Assembly (NCBI RefSeq): GCF_027924145.1
Contig: NZ_BRVP01000012.1
Coordinates: 58,965-122,964, forward strand
Origin: Neptunitalea chrysea
Lineage (GTDB): Bacteria > Bacteroidota > Bacteroidia > Flavobacteriales > Flavobacteriaceae
DNA length: 64,000 nucleotides
Reading direction: 5' to 3'
In this document: positions 53,405 through 63,755 of the stretch, one piece after another
How the letters are laid out: the number at the start of each line of letters is the position of its first letter
Numbering within the stretch: position 1 is the stretch's first letter
Program-made: the position numbers and the translations under genes
Notes under the pieces: model-generated
What the model was told of the DNA's origin: nothing
The model's input: only the letters and a program-made list of their open reading frames with translations
The model's database searches: none

Positions 53405-55237
53405 ATGTTAGCACTAGCAGGAATTGTTATACTTGGAATTTTAGCGCAATGGGTGGCCTGGAGATTAAAGCTGCCTGCAATTTTACCACTTATTTTAATA
53501 GGACTTTGTGTGGGGCCAATTTCTACCTACTTTACTCCTGATGGAGGAAAATGGTTAGAACCTACCTGGAATGGTAAAGAGGGGCTTTTTCCGGGAGAAC
53601 GTATGTTTAATTTTGTATCGCTTGCCATTAGTGTAATTCTTTTTGAGGGCGGACTAACCCTTAAGCGTTCTGAAATTTTAAACGTTGGTTCCGTAATTAT
53701 TAAGTTAATTACCATAGGTAGTGTTATTACATTTTTTGGAGCAGGGGTGGCGTCTCATTTTATTTTTGGTTTAACCTGGCCCATTGCCTTTTTATTTGCT
53801 TCTTTAATTATTGTAACCGGCCCAACAGTAATTACACCCATTTTACGAAATATACCTTTAAAGAAAGATGTGTCTGCTGTACTTAAGTGGGAAGGTATTT
53901 TAATTGATCCTATTGGGGCATTGGTTGCAGTATTGGTATATGAGTTTATTAGTGTGGATGCAGGAGGCGAATTTACCCAAAAGGCTTTAGAGGAGTTTGG
54001 TAAAATTGTGGTTATTGGGGGTTCGTTTGGTTTTTCTGCGGCTTACTTGTTATACTTTTTTATTAAAAAGAATTGGATACCTCATTACCTTATGAATGTG
54101 GTAGCACTGTCGGCTGTTTTAGGGGTTTTTGTATTGTCTGATCAGTTTGCGCATGAATCTGGTTTATTGGCAGTGGTGGTAATGGGAATGGTTTTAGGAA
54201 ACATCAACCTTCCTAATTTAAAAGATATTCTGTACTTTAAAGAGTCGTTAAGTGTACTACTGATTTCGATACTGTTTATTCTACTGGCAGCTAATATTAA
54301 TATGTCCGATTTAGAGTTAATCTACAATTGGAATACCGCTATATTATTTGCTGTGATTGTATTTGCTATAAGGCCATTAGGTGTATTTATAAGTACTATG
54401 GGCTCTAACTTAAAAATAAATGAGAAAATGTTTATAAGTTGGGTTGGACCACGTGGTATTGTAGCTGCGGGTATTGCTTCGTTGTTTGGTTTAAAATTGG
54501 TGATGATAGGGGAAAATGGGGCTGAGTATATTACACCATTGGTGTTTGTAATTGTACTGGGTACGGTATTATTAAACGCTACCACGGCACGTTTGTTTGC
54601 CAGAGTATCAGGGGTATTTTTAAAAAATTCTAACGGAATTGTAATTGTAGGGGCTTCTCATGTATGCCGACTGATTGCTAAATATTTGGTTAAAAATAAT
54701 CGACATGTGGTGTTGGTAGATAGTAACCCAGATAATGTAGAACGCTCTTTAGAAATGGGAATAGAAGCAGCTGAGGTTAATATTTTTACAGACGATCTTA
54801 CTGCTAATATTGAGTTTAATAACATAGGGTACTTGTTAGCTTTAACGGCAAGTGATGAGGTAAACAAGTATACGCTAAATAAGTTTCAAAAGTACCTGGG
54901 AGAAAATGGATCTTTTCGTTTAATATCGTCTGATGAAATAGGGCAGGATGATCTTCCTTTAGAGCAGATATTCTCTCAGCATGACGATTTTATAAATTTG
55001 AGTGAGGTAGCTAGAGACTATCCTAATGTAAATGAATTGAATCTAGAATCTAAAGATCACTACGTGAAAGAGGTAACCCGATTGAATGATGAAATAAAAA
55101 CAATTCCGTTATTTATTAAAGATTATGATGGGGTATTACACATTATAGCGTCATTAGATGCCAACTTTGGTATAGAAGAAGGCTATAAACTGGTGTATTT
55201 AGGAAAGCCAATGGAATTATTAAATCCTGCGAGTTAA
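53405..55237 (+). CDS. CPA1-type cation:proton antiporter with TrkA-N domain
   Basis: A 610-residue protein. The N-terminal membrane domain (about 1-395) has roughly twelve helices, with VTGPTVITPILRNIPL and EGILIDPIGALVAVLVYEF. These hold the conserved Asp region of NhaP-type exchangers. A TrkA-N/RCK nucleotide-binding domain follows (about 410-530: GIVIVGASHVCRLIAKYLVK, VVLVDSNPDNVERS). It probably exchanges Na+ or K+ for H+. The ATG at 53405 gives the first transmembrane helix. It is divergent from UspA/SulP. Confidence 0.92.
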   Translation: MLALAGIVILGILAQWVAWRLKLPAILPLILIGLCVGPISTYFTPDGGKWLEPTWNGKEGLFPGERMFNFVSLAISVILFEGGLTLKRSEILNVGSVIIKLITIGSVITFFGAGVASHFIFGLTWPIAFLFASLIIVTGPTVITPILRNIPLKKDVSAVLKWEGILIDPIGALVAVLVYEFISVDAGGEFTQKALEEFGKIVVIGGSFGFSAAYLLYFFIKKNWIPHYLMNVVALSAVLGVFVLSDQFAHESGLLAVVVMGMVLGNINLPNLKDILYFKESLSVLLISILFILLAANINMSDLELIYNWNTAILFAVIVFAIRPLGVFISTMGSNLKINEKMFISWVGPRGIVAAGIASLFGLKLVMIGENGAEYITPLVFVIVLGTVLLNATTARLFARVSGVFLKNSNGIVIVGASHVCRLIAKYLVKNNRHVVLVDSNPDNVERSLEMGIEAAEVNIFTDDLTANIEFNNIGYLLALTASDEVNKYTLNKFQKYLGENGSFRLISSDEIGQDDLPLEQIFSQHDDFINLSEVARDYPNVNELNLESKDHYVKEVTRLNDEIKTIPLFIKDYDGVLHIIASLDANFGIEEGYKLVYLGKPMELLNPAS

Positions 55238-55260
55238 AGAAAAAGTATATTTTCATAAAG

Positions 55261-55313
55261 AGTAAACTACCTTGGGGCAAGCCCACGAAGCATTTAATCT
55301 CAATTATTGAGTA
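55261..55313 (+). repeat. Short form of the dispersed repeat, half A fused to half B tail
   Basis: AGTAAACTACCTTGGGGCAA and GCCCACGAAGCATTTA run straight into ATCTCAATTATTGAGTAAA. The centre between the two AGCATTTA copies is missing, as expected for deletion between them. Confidence 0.75.
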
Positions 55314-55391
55314 AAAAAAGCTATTCAAAATATAAAAGTGTGTAAGGGCAAAAAAAGTGCAATGAATTTAAGATTTTTTGAATAGCTTTTT
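55313..55391 (+). terminator. Long-armed hairpin after the antiporter gene
   Basis: AAAAAAGCTATTCAAAA pairs with TTTTTTGAATAGCTTTTTT around a loop of about 42 bases. The second arm ends in T-rich sequence, so it may end the antiporter transcript. Confidence 0.5.
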
Positions 55392-55426
55392 TATGAGCCA
55401 TTAATTTATAAAAAAACATAGAATTT

Positions 55427-55555
55427 TTATACAAGTTTCTTTAAATATTTCATATTTGACTTTGCAGTATCTATAGCTTCTGAGATTTCCCCTGTTTTGT
55501 TATCTAAAGAAATATTAAAATGTGAAGATTCGTTTTTATGGGTGGTAATTAAATT
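55427..55555 (-). pseudogene. Possible gene remnant, no start codon
   Basis: About 43 codons are open on the minus strand, ending NISLDNKTGEISEAIDTAKS and MKYLKKLV then a stop. There is an in-frame stop upstream and no start codon. The residues look protein-like but I do not recognise a family. It could be chance in AT-rich DNA. Confidence 0.2.
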
Positions 55556-55580
55556 TTAAAAACGAACAATTAGGCAATTA

Positions 55581-55609
55581 AAAAAGCCAACCCCAAAGGA
55601 GTTGGCTTC
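55581..55609 (-). terminator. Terminator of the di-haem peroxidase gene
   Basis: AAGCCAAC and GTTGGCTT form a stem with a nine-base loop. The minus strand continues into TTTTTT. Confidence 0.8.
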
Positions 55610-55631
55610 TTAAAAATGTGGTTGTGTTTAT

Positions 55632-57452
55632 TTAATACGTACCTTCTATTTGTGTGTCGGTAAGTGTTTTCATAAAAGCTATAATGGCTTTTTGTTCTTC
55701 TTCAGTAAGTTGTAAATTATCAAACGGCAAGGTTTGGTGTGGTAGGTCAAAACCTAGTCCGCCGCCGCCGCCTTTATTATAAAAATCTACTACTTGTTCT
55801 AAGGTAGTATATACTCCGTTATGCATGTATGGGCCGGTAAGCTCGACATTACGTACTGTAGGTGTTTTAAACATGCCTTTGTGTATAGCTACCTTATAGT
55901 ACCAGTAAAAACCAGTATCATCATCTAGTTGTTTGTTTTCTGCTGTTTCTGGCACTCCAATTACTTCCTTCTCCGTATCGTTGAAAAATGGAGGTACCGT
56001 ACCATTGGTTAGTGGTATAAAGTGGCAGGTAGCACATAAAGCTTTTCCAGTAAACAGGTTAAAACCTAATTGTTCTTCTTTGGTATAAGTGTTCTCTTCA
56101 GAACGTATGTTTTTATCAAACTTAGAATTAAAAGTATTTAGCGTACTTAAATACGCTGATAAGGCTTTAATAACTACCGTGTTTTTATTAGGAACGCTAC
56201 CATAGGCTTTTTCAAAAAGCTTTATATAGGTAGTATCTTTTAGAAGATCATTAGAAAATTTGTGTACCTGTGTATTAAACTCGTCTTTGTTTTTAAATAC
56301 CGAAGTAATTTGGTCGGCAATAGTTTCCGATCTTCCATCAAGGAAAAAGCGTTTCTGGTAAATGGAGTTTATAAGGGTGGGTGCATTGCGTTGCAATGCT
56401 TTTCCTTTGTTACCAATGGTAAGGGTTTTACCGTCGGTATATGCTAATTCAGGAAGGTGACAAGTAACACAACTCATAGTTTTTGTAGACGAAAGGTTTT
56501 CGTCATAAAACAATTTTTCACCTAGTTCTATTTGTTCTTTGGTTGGTTTTCGGTTGTTAGAAGGTAAAAAATATGCTGTATTAAAACTGTTGTTTTCAAA
56601 AAAGGTAGGCGCATCAAAATTAAACGGATAATCCTGACTACCATTCCAAAGTTCACTTGTTTTACGAATAGCAACCCAATTGCGGGTAATCGGATTCATA
56701 TAATCTCTGATGAACGTAAATCGGTCAAATTCAGCAAAGTTAGTATGCTCCTTAAGGTAAGTAACAGCATTTTTAATGTGTTCTTTAAACTCGGCATCTA
56801 AGGCTTTGTTTTTTTCTAGTATTGTTAGTTGAATGGTTTGTGAATACACATATTCTAAAGAAGTTAATGAAACAGCTGCTTCATTAAGTCCTATAGTACT
56901 CACCGGGGTATCAAATCCGGTAATAGAAAATGAGATAATACGTAATAATTGTTGATGGGTTGCCACAAAAAAGCGTTTAGGAGTAAGCTCTCTTTTTGCT
57001 ATGTTTTTATGTAACACCCTCATTAATCCCATAGCCACATTAATTTCTTCTGTAAAGGTTTCAGGAGCTGTTTCTCCTTCATAGATACCTTCTTCAATTT
57101 TTTGAAGCCCGATGGGAGCCATTACTCTATTATTATCATCCTGGAAAACAGGAAGTGCAGGGCCATTGGTTTTATGCCCTACTTCAGGATTAAGATAAGA
57201 AGCATAAGGCTCGGCTTTTTTAAAATATAAGCGCGCTTCGGTAAATAGCTGTTTACTGTTATCTGCCGTTGCACCTACTTTTTTTAAAGCATCTAGTTTA
57301 GTAATAGCACTATCTATATTTTGTAAATAGTAGTGTTGTGCAGTTTGCCATCCGTCTTTCGGAGTTATTGTTTCATAGGTAGGTTTTTCTTGTTTACAAG
57401 AGGCAAGAAACAATAGTGTTAAAAAAGAAAAAAGTAAAACTCTGTACGTCAT
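55632..57452 (-). CDS. Di-haem cytochrome c peroxidase (MauG/CCP family) lipoprotein
   Basis: A 606-residue protein with a lipoprotein signal (MTYRVLLFSFLTLLFLASC). A helical N-terminal extension (about 30-290) precedes the peroxidase core. Two haem c motifs are visible: SCVTCH (C328 to H332) and ALCATCH (C473 to H477). The core also has RNAPTLINSIYQKRFFLDGR and KTPTVRNVELTGPYMHNGVY. It would reduce H2O2 or modify a partner in the periplasm. The ATG at 57452 is chosen; the TTG upstream lies in the preceding terminator. It follows the PhoX-like gene on the same strand. Confidence 0.92.
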   Translation of the reverse strand: MTYRVLLFSFLTLLFLASCKQEKPTYETITPKDGWQTAQHYYLQNIDSAITKLDALKKVGATADNSKQLFTEARLYFKKAEPYASYLNPEVGHKTNGPALPVFQDDNNRVMAPIGLQKIEEGIYEGETAPETFTEEINVAMGLMRVLHKNIAKRELTPKRFFVATHQQLLRIISFSITGFDTPVSTIGLNEAAVSLTSLEYVYSQTIQLTILEKNKALDAEFKEHIKNAVTYLKEHTNFAEFDRFTFIRDYMNPITRNWVAIRKTSELWNGSQDYPFNFDAPTFFENNSFNTAYFLPSNNRKPTKEQIELGEKLFYDENLSSTKTMSCVTCHLPELAYTDGKTLTIGNKGKALQRNAPTLINSIYQKRFFLDGRSETIADQITSVFKNKDEFNTQVHKFSNDLLKDTTYIKLFEKAYGSVPNKNTVVIKALSAYLSTLNTFNSKFDKNIRSEENTYTKEEQLGFNLFTGKALCATCHFIPLTNGTVPPFFNDTEKEVIGVPETAENKQLDDDTGFYWYYKVAIHKGMFKTPTVRNVELTGPYMHNGVYTTLEQVVDFYNKGGGGGLGFDLPHQTLPFDNLQLTEEEQKAIIAFMKTLTDTQIEGTY

Positions 57453-57477
57453 AATCCTGAGATATTTAAAAGCAAGA

Positions 57478-57507
57478 AACCCCTGCATAGGTATGCAGAG
57501 GTTTTTT
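57478..57507 (-). terminator. Terminator of the PhoX-like lipoprotein gene
   Basis: CCCCTGCAT and ATGCAGAGG form the stem with a four-base loop; on the minus strand it continues into a T-rich tract. Confidence 0.7.
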
Positions 57508-57523
57508 ATAAAAAGTTACTACC

Positions 57524-59056
57524 TTATCTAGGTAAGTTTTGTAAAACAACAATTTGAGAAGCCTGATCGTCTTCGTAGAAAGCAGAATTATCGTGACCAT
57601 CTAAGTTTTTGAAGTCATCACTTTCCCAATAGTGAGGCTGAACAGCTAAGATAAATGTTCCGGCAACACCAACTTTATCAGAAACGTCGATTAATGAACC
57701 AAATTCACCACTGTAACCAGTACTGTTGTTAGGATCTAAATCTTGACGAATAACGATTTCTAATAATTTACTAATGTTGTTACCGTTTATATCACTTTGA
57801 TAAATGTAAGATGGGTGCCCTTTGCTAAAAGAGTTAGGATCTTCTTGGATGTAGATAAAGTTCTCAGTAACACAAATGTTATCAGGACTTTGAAGCTCAT
57901 CTAAGTTACCATCCATATTATTAGTAGTAGTGTTACCACTAATAATTTGCTTAAGTGTACCTTCTAATGGGTTGCTAGGATCTAAAACTAATTTGTAAAC
58001 AGTTCCCCAGTCATTGTAAGTACCTTGTCCAGGACCTCTACCAGTTACGTTAAAGTAAACGTTTCTTCCGTTATCATCACTACCTTTTTGGTAATCAACA
58101 TCTTCAACTCTCATAAACTGAGTAGCTAATACGTTGTTACAAGCAGATTCAACTTCACTTTTAGTCATAGAAGCGGCGTTTGTAAGTTCAACAAACTCTA
58201 CAGCATATTCAACACCAAAGTCAAAGTTACCTTCGTTGTATTGAGTAGCAGTATCAACATTCATAACACTACCAGAACCGTTAGAAACTTCTTTAGTTTT
58301 TAAAACGTATACTTTACCATTATCTAAATCAGCATCACCGTTTTCAGAAAGGTACATAACTACCTGTCCTTGAGATCCGCTTGAATCATCATCACCACCA
58401 ATGATTACAGTTTTACCAGAAAAAGCACCTTGAGGAAGTGGCACCGCATTTTCCCAAGAAAACTCACCTAAAGCGTCTAAACCGTAGTCTGCAGTAGGAT
58501 TAGGAGAAGTATTCCAAGGATCGATTCCTTTAACATCGTAATTGATACTTTCAGAAGCAGATAAGAACAAATCAGAACTACCACCGTGGATATCAGCTTC
58601 CCACATAGTAGCAGAACACTGACGAGCGTAATCTGCAACACCAGAGTTTAATAAATAATCACCAGCTATTGGGTTAAAATATTTGTCTAAACGGATACGA
58701 GCAACAGCGTAGCTATCTTCACAGTTTACAACGTAGATGTATTCATCTTCGTCTTTTAAGAAACCGGCACCATCAGCAGAACCTGCTAATTGGAAGTTGC
58801 TATCGCCAATAACATCAGGAGTACTAATTAAAGAATATGCTTTTACATAGTTGAACTGAGGAGCCATAGAAACTAAAGGCTCAACAGAAGATTTGTTTTC
58901 GAACATTGTTTGTTCTGCAGTGTAGTCTTGTCCGTCTGAACCATCGGCACCGTCGGCACCATTAATACCGTCTTTTCCGTCTTCCGCACAAGAAGCGAAA
59001 AGTGCTACTGCAGATGCAGCAACGAATAATTTTGTGAAATTTCTTGAGATTTTCAT
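57524..59056 (-). CDS. PhoX/DUF839-like lipoprotein with collagen-like linker
   Basis: A 510-residue protein with a lipoprotein signal (VAASAVALFASC). Directly after the Cys comes a short collagen-like Gly-x-y run (GKDGINGADGADGSDG). The C-terminal part has VYKLVLDPSNPLEGTLKQII, LQSPDNICVTENFIYIQEDP and similar blocks of the DUF839/PhoX phosphatase group. PhoX enzymes are Ca-dependent alkaline phosphatases; key metal ligands cannot be confirmed by eye. The ATG at 59056 begins the signal peptide. It lies upstream of the di-haem peroxidase and both may be expressed together despite the hairpin. Confidence 0.7.
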   Translation of the reverse strand: MKISRNFTKLFVAASAVALFASCAEDGKDGINGADGADGSDGQDYTAEQTMFENKSSVEPLVSMAPQFNYVKAYSLISTPDVIGDSNFQLAGSADGAGFLKDEDEYIYVVNCEDSYAVARIRLDKYFNPIAGDYLLNSGVADYARQCSATMWEADIHGGSSDLFLSASESINYDVKGIDPWNTSPNPTADYGLDALGEFSWENAVPLPQGAFSGKTVIIGGDDDSSGSQGQVVMYLSENGDADLDNGKVYVLKTKEVSNGSGSVMNVDTATQYNEGNFDFGVEYAVEFVELTNAASMTKSEVESACNNVLATQFMRVEDVDYQKGSDDNGRNVYFNVTGRGPGQGTYNDWGTVYKLVLDPSNPLEGTLKQIISGNTTTNNMDGNLDELQSPDNICVTENFIYIQEDPNSFSKGHPSYIYQSDINGNNISKLLEIVIRQDLDPNNSTGYSGEFGSLIDVSDKVGVAGTFILAVQPHYWESDDFKNLDGHDNSAFYEDDQASQIVVLQNLPR

Positions 59057-59270
59057 TGTTTGAGTAATTAAGTGTTTTGATGTTTCCAAAAGTATCTGGT
59101 AAAACTTAAAGGCTTTTTAAGCTATTGTTGTTAATATTTTAAGGAACTATTTCTTTACTATTACCCAAATTAAATTTGTATTAATGTTGAAAAAACGTAC
59201 AAAATATAGAACTATTAATAGTATATTAAGGTTATTTAGAATTAATCTTAATTAAGCAACATAAGAGCAT

Positions 59271-59301
59271 AAAAAAGCCGGAGGTTCAACTCCGGCTTCA
59301 A
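59271..59301 (-). terminator. Terminator of lepA
   Basis: AAGCCGGAG and CTCCGGCTT form a GC-rich stem with a six-base loop. On the minus strand a T-run follows. Confidence 0.9.
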
Positions 59302-59320
59302 TATATTATCAATTGTTGTG

Positions 59321-61117
59321 CTAATCGTTAAGTTTAAGAACGGCCATAAACGCTTGTTGAGGTATTTCTACATTACCTACCTGACGCATACGCTTTTTAC
59401 CTTTCTTCTGTTTCTCTAACAGTTTACGTTTACGAGAAATATCACCACCATAACATTTAGCAGTTACATCTTTTCTAAGTGCCTTAATGGTTTCTCTAGA
59501 AATAATTTTAGCTCCAATAGCTGCCTGAATTGGAATATCAAATTGTTGACGAGGTATCAATTCTCTTAATTTCTCACACATTTTTTTACCAATGTTATAA
59601 GCATTGTCTGCGTGAATTAATGCAGAAAGAGCATCTACACTTTGCGCATTAATAAGTACGTCTACACGTACTAGCTTAGAAGCTCGCATACCAATAGGGC
59701 TATAATCAAAAGAAGCATATCCTTTAGAAACCGTTTTTAAACGATCGTAAAAATCAAATACAATTTCTGCTAGAGGCATGTCAAATGTTAATTCAACACG
59801 TTCTGGTGTTAAATAAGTTTGGTTTGTAATTTGTCCACGCTTTTCAATACATAAACTCATTACAGGCCCTACAAAGTCAGCCTTGGTAATAATGGTAGCC
59901 TTAATATAAGGTTCTTCCACACGATCCATAATAGTTGGGTCGGGCATATCGGAAGGATTATTTACAATAATAATATCGTCTGGATCCTTTTTAGTATAGG
60001 AATGGTAACTTACGTTGGGCACTGTGGTAATAACAGTCATGTCAAATTCACGTTCCAAACGTTCTTGAACAATTTCTAGGTGTAACATACCTAAAAAACC
60101 ACAACGGAAACCAAAACCAAGAGCGGCAGAACTTTCTGGTGTAAATACCAATGAAGCATCGTTCAATTGTAATTTTTCCATAGAAGCTCTTAATTCTTCA
60201 TAATCCTCTGTATCTACCGGATAAATACCTGCAAATACCATAGGTTTTACGTTTTCAAAACCTCCAATCATATTTTTTGTAGGTTCAGCAGCATCTGTAA
60301 TGGTATCTCCCACTTTCACCTCTCTGGCATCTTTAATACCCGTAATAAGGTATCCTACATCGCCAGCAGAAATTACTTTTTTAGGGTCTTGTTTTAGTTT
60401 TAAAATACCTACTTCATCAGCAAAATAGGTCTTTTGGGTTGCCATAAATTTAATTTTCTGATTTTTATGGATTTCCCCATTAATAACTCTAAAATAGGTT
60501 TCTACCCCACGAAACGGGTTGTAAACAGAGTCAAAGATAAGTGCCTGTAATGGTTCGTCTATAGTTCCTTTTGGAGCCGGAATACGTTCGATAATAGCCG
60601 ATAGAATTTCTTCAATACCAATACCTGTTTTAGCAGAGGCAGGAATAACTTCATCCGAGTCACAACCTAAAAGATCTACAATATCATCGGTTACTTCTTC
60701 AGGGCTTGCACTAGGAAGGTCTACTTTATTAAGTACGGGGATAATCTCAAGATCATTTTCTAACGCTAAATACAGGTTAGAGATGGTTTGTGCCTGAATA
60801 CTTTGAGCAGCATCAACTACTAATAGGGCACCTTCACAAGCAGCAATAGAACGGGAAACTTCGTAACTAAAATCTACGTGACCAGGGGTATCTATAAGGT
60901 TTAAAACGTATTGTTCTCCTTTATAGGTATACTCCATTTGAATGGCGTGACTCTTAATGGTAATACCACGTTCACGCTCTAAATCCATATTATCTAACAG
61001 CTGATCTTGTTTTTCTCTTTCGGTTACAGCCCCTGTAAAATCTAATAACCTATCTGCCAACGTACTCTTACCGTGATCAATATGTGCTATAATACAAAAG
61101 TTACGAATATGCTTCAT
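59321..61117 (-). CDS. lepA: Elongation factor 4 (LepA)
   Basis: A 598-residue translational GTPase of usual length. The G1 motif is [20 protein letters not shown] (residues about 9-28), G2 RGITIKSH, G3 [21 protein letters not shown]4 NKVDLPSA. The C-terminal domain unique to LepA has [20 protein letters not shown] and [21 protein letters not shown]-4 acts on the ribosome and is thought to help back-translocation or initiation. It is monocistronic. Confidence 0.97.
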   Translation of the reverse strand: MKHIRNFCIIAHIDHGKSTLADRLLDFTGAVTEREKQDQLLDNMDLERERGITIKSHAIQMEYTYKGEQYVLNLIDTPGHVDFSYEVSRSIAACEGALLVVDAAQSIQAQTISNLYLALENDLEIIPVLNKVDLPSASPEEVTDDIVDLLGCDSDEVIPASAKTGIGIEEILSAIIERIPAPKGTIDEPLQALIFDSVYNPFRGVETYFRVINGEIHKNQKIKFMATQKTYFADEVGILKLKQDPKKVISAGDVGYLITGIKDAREVKVGDTITDAAEPTKNMIGGFENVKPMVFAGIYPVDTEDYEELRASMEKLQLNDASLVFTPESSAALGFGFRCGFLGMLHLEIVQERLEREFDMTVITTVPNVSYHSYTKKDPDDIIIVNNPSDMPDPTIMDRVEEPYIKATIITKADFVGPVMSLCIEKRGQITNQTYLTPERVELTFDMPLAEIVFDFYDRLKTVSKGYASFDYSPIGMRASKLVRVDVLINAQSVDALSALIHADNAYNIGKKMCEKLRELIPRQQFDIPIQAAIGAKIISRETIKALRKDVTAKCYGGDISRKRKLLEKQKKGKKRMRQVGNVEIPQQAFMAVLKLND

Positions 61118-61146
61118 GCTTCCTTAATTGCTTTCTTATCAATTTG

Positions 61147-61154
61147 CAAATATA
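61147..61154 (-). promoter_or_regulatory. Probable -7 element of lepA
   Basis: On the minus strand this reads TATATTTG, 29 bases before the start codon. Confidence 0.45.
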
Positions 61155-61195
61155 ATGGATTTACTAGGCTATTGGGTAGTTATGTGTAGATTTGT

Positions 61196-61224
61196 TTGCT
61201 AGTAAGAAAAAAATGATATATTTG
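61196..61224 (+). promoter_or_regulatory. Promoter of the second TonB-type receptor gene
   Basis: TTG at 61196-61198, an 18-base spacer and TATATTTG at 61217-61224 fit the Bacteroidota consensus, 39 bases before the ATG. Confidence 0.7.
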
Positions 61225-61263
61225 TTAATAATTTGTTAACACCAACCAAGCGATATTGAACCG

Positions 61264-63639
61264 ATGAAGTCTTATTTTGTGATTTCAACTCTTTTTTTAT
61301 TTTGTTCCCCCACGATAGCTCAAAATTTTAAGATATCGGGTTCGGTTATTGATAGTACGAATGCCCCTATTGTCTATGCAACGGTGCTACTTAAAGACAG
61401 TGAAAACGACGTTGTAGGTAGTATTGCTACAAATGAAGGAGGAACATTTGAATTTACCAATATTACTGAAGGAACCTACACCATACACTGTTCATTTATC
61501 GGATTTACCAATTATGAGAAGCATATAGAAGTAAGTGGTAATGTAACACTTAACAATATTGTACTGCAGTCAAAGTCTTTGAGCCTGGATGAGGTTACTG
61601 TAAATGCTAAAATGCCTACGGTAAAACGATTATCTGATCGTACGGTTTTTAATGTTGCCAATACTTCGTTAACCAGTGGTAGTACCTGGAGCGTATTAAA
61701 ACAAACGCCGCGTATTATTGTAATGAATAACCAACTTATGGTAAAAGGGCAGCAACCTACTATTTATATAAACGATAGGAAGGTACATTTAACCTCGTCT
61801 GAATTACAACAATTATTAGAAAGTACGCCCGCAACGTCTATACAATCGGTTGAGGTAATTACCAATCCGTCTGCTAAATACGATGCCGAAGATGCTATTG
61901 TTGTAAACATTAAAATGAGTAAAATCCTTATAACTGGGTATAATGGTACGGTTTCCGGAAATTACACACAGGGTATTTATCCTAAGTATAGTTTTAATAC
62001 GGCTCATTTTTATAAGAATGACAAATTAAATATGTATGTAAGCTATGGTTATACTAAAAAGAAAGAAGACCGTATTACTTCTGAGTTTATTCAGTTTTAT
62101 GAGAATAATGAAGAAAACGGATATTGGAATTCGAATATTGATTTAGATACCTGGCACGAAGACCATTCAGTAACTACTAATATAGACTACGATCTTAGCA
62201 CTAAGAGCCGTTTAATTTTTAGTGCCAATGCATTGTACAATCCGTATTGGAAACGTACTACAAAAAGTAAGATAATAGCTTATAATCAGACTAGTGCTAT
62301 TGACTCTACCTTTAATTCGTTAAATACAACGCTAGATAATAAAACAAATGTAGCCTTAAATTTAGGGTACGATTATGATAGTAATGGGCAATCGCTTTCT
62401 ATATTGGCGCATTACACGTATTATAATTATGAACGAGCACAAGATGTAGCTACAAATTATTTTTCGGCAACCAATGCGTTATTAAATACTAATGCTATTA
62501 ATTCGACCTCTAAACAGGGGATAGATATTTTTACCGGACAAGTAGATTACGAACTCCCTTTACCAAAAGATGTTGCGTTAATTTTTGGTGCTAAAGCAGG
62601 TATTATTAGCACCAATAGTAATTTGGTACAACAGGGGACAGTTGTAGATAATGCGTATACATTTGATTATGAAGAGGACAATATTGCGGGGTATGCTAGT
62701 GTTTCTAAAAACTATACCAAATGGAGTTTACGAGTGGGTATACGATTAGAATATACAGATGCTACAGGTACAGCAGCCAATACAACCGATACTAACAGCT
62801 TTAATTACCTTAAGTGGTTTCCATCTGCGAGTGTTTCGTATGATCCGTCAAAAAATCATAGTTTTTCATTGTCTTATAAAAAGAGTATTACCAGACCCTC
62901 ATATAAGCGTTTAAACCCGTTTCGTTTTTATTTAAGCGATAATAGTTTTGTTATGGGTAACGCATCATTAATACCGGCTGTTAAGCATTATACGAGTATA
63001 GACTACACATATAAACATGCATATACGGTATCGTTGTTTTATAAGCATATTAGTAACCCAATGTCTGAGTTAAGTTTTCAAGAGAACGAAACTCGTAAGA
63101 TGAAGTACGTAGCCGATAATTTAGACAAGGCAGCATCGTATGGTTTAGACTTGTATATAAACAAGCCTATTTCTAAAAAATGGTATTTGTATTTTGAGTC
63201 GTCTACGTTTTATAATAAGTTACAATTTTTTGCGGTGGAGAATGAAAATCAGTTGTTAGACAATAACCGTTGGATAGGTTGGGTTTTCTTAGGGAACTAT
63301 TTTAATTTATTAAAAGACAACTCGCTGTTGTTAGATGTCACCTACCAATATGTGTTACCATCTAACGATGCGAATGCCGAGGTAACGGCACGTAGTGTTT
63401 TCTCAGTATCTATGAGCAAAAAATTATGGGACAATAGAGCTCGAATTAGTTTACAGGCAAACGATATTTTTAACGGACAAATTTTTACCAGTACTACCCA
63501 ATATCTAAATCAGTACAACGCGTACCGAAGCCGATTTGAAAGCCGAACTATTTTACTAGGATTTACCTATAAGTTTGGTAATTATAGACTACGCAATAAT
63601 AAGAAAACTATCGACGTAGAAGAACGCGATAGATTATAG
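61264..63639 (+). CDS. Large TonB-type outer-membrane receptor (OMP_b-brl_3-like)
   Basis: A 791-residue protein. The signal peptide MKSYFVISTLFLFCSPTIAQ is followed by a carboxypeptidase-like domain (ISGSVIDSTNAPIVYATVLL, about 25-105). A plug-like region has TWSVLKQTPRIIVMNNQLMV and VITNPSAKYDAEDAIVVNIK. The barrel is long. It has the same length and architecture as the protein at 33197, but the two differ in most positions, so they are paralogous rather than a recent duplication. The substrate is unknown. Confidence 0.88.
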   Translation: MKSYFVISTLFLFCSPTIAQNFKISGSVIDSTNAPIVYATVLLKDSENDVVGSIATNEGGTFEFTNITEGTYTIHCSFIGFTNYEKHIEVSGNVTLNNIVLQSKSLSLDEVTVNAKMPTVKRLSDRTVFNVANTSLTSGSTWSVLKQTPRIIVMNNQLMVKGQQPTIYINDRKVHLTSSELQQLLESTPATSIQSVEVITNPSAKYDAEDAIVVNIKMSKILITGYNGTVSGNYTQGIYPKYSFNTAHFYKNDKLNMYVSYGYTKKKEDRITSEFIQFYENNEENGYWNSNIDLDTWHEDHSVTTNIDYDLSTKSRLIFSANALYNPYWKRTTKSKIIAYNQTSAIDSTFNSLNTTLDNKTNVALNLGYDYDSNGQSLSILAHYTYYNYERAQDVATNYFSATNALLNTNAINSTSKQGIDIFTGQVDYELPLPKDVALIFGAKAGIISTNSNLVQQGTVVDNAYTFDYEEDNIAGYASVSKNYTKWSLRVGIRLEYTDATGTAANTTDTNSFNYLKWFPSASVSYDPSKNHSFSLSYKKSITRPSYKRLNPFRFYLSDNSFVMGNASLIPAVKHYTSIDYTYKHAYTVSLFYKHISNPMSELSFQENETRKMKYVADNLDKAASYGLDLYINKPISKKWYLYFESSTFYNKLQFFAVENENQLLDNNRWIGWVFLGNYFNLLKDNSLLLDVTYQYVLPSNDANAEVTARSVFSVSMSKKLWDNRARISLQANDIFNGQIFTSTTQYLNQYNAYRSRFESRTILLGFTYKFGNYRLRNNKKTIDVEERDRL

Positions 63640-63674
63640 TAAATAGCCCAAATACTTAACCTTCGATGGTTCCC

Positions 63675-63711
63675 AACACCTGTAATTTTAATTAATTACA
63701 GGTGTTTTTTT
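63675..63711 (+). terminator. Terminator of the second TonB-type receptor
   Basis: AACACCTGTAATT and AATTACAGGTGTT form a perfect stem with a short loop, then a T-run. Confidence 0.88.
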
Positions 63712-63755
63712 ACTTAATAATTGAGATTAAATGCGCTGAGAGTTGTTGCGGAGTA
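63712..63755 (-). repeat. Partial copy of the dispersed repeat (half B)
   Basis: ACTTAATAATTGAGATTAAA followed by TGCGCTGAGAGTTG matches the half-B end in inverse orientation. Confidence 0.6.

Larger units (their letters stand above)
55238..55631. other. Intergenic region with repeat, hairpins and a possible gene remnant
   Basis: About 390 bases. It holds the repeat copy at 55261-55313, a long-armed hairpin at 55313-55391, a weak open frame at 55427-55555 and the terminator at 55581-55609. Confidence 0.6.
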
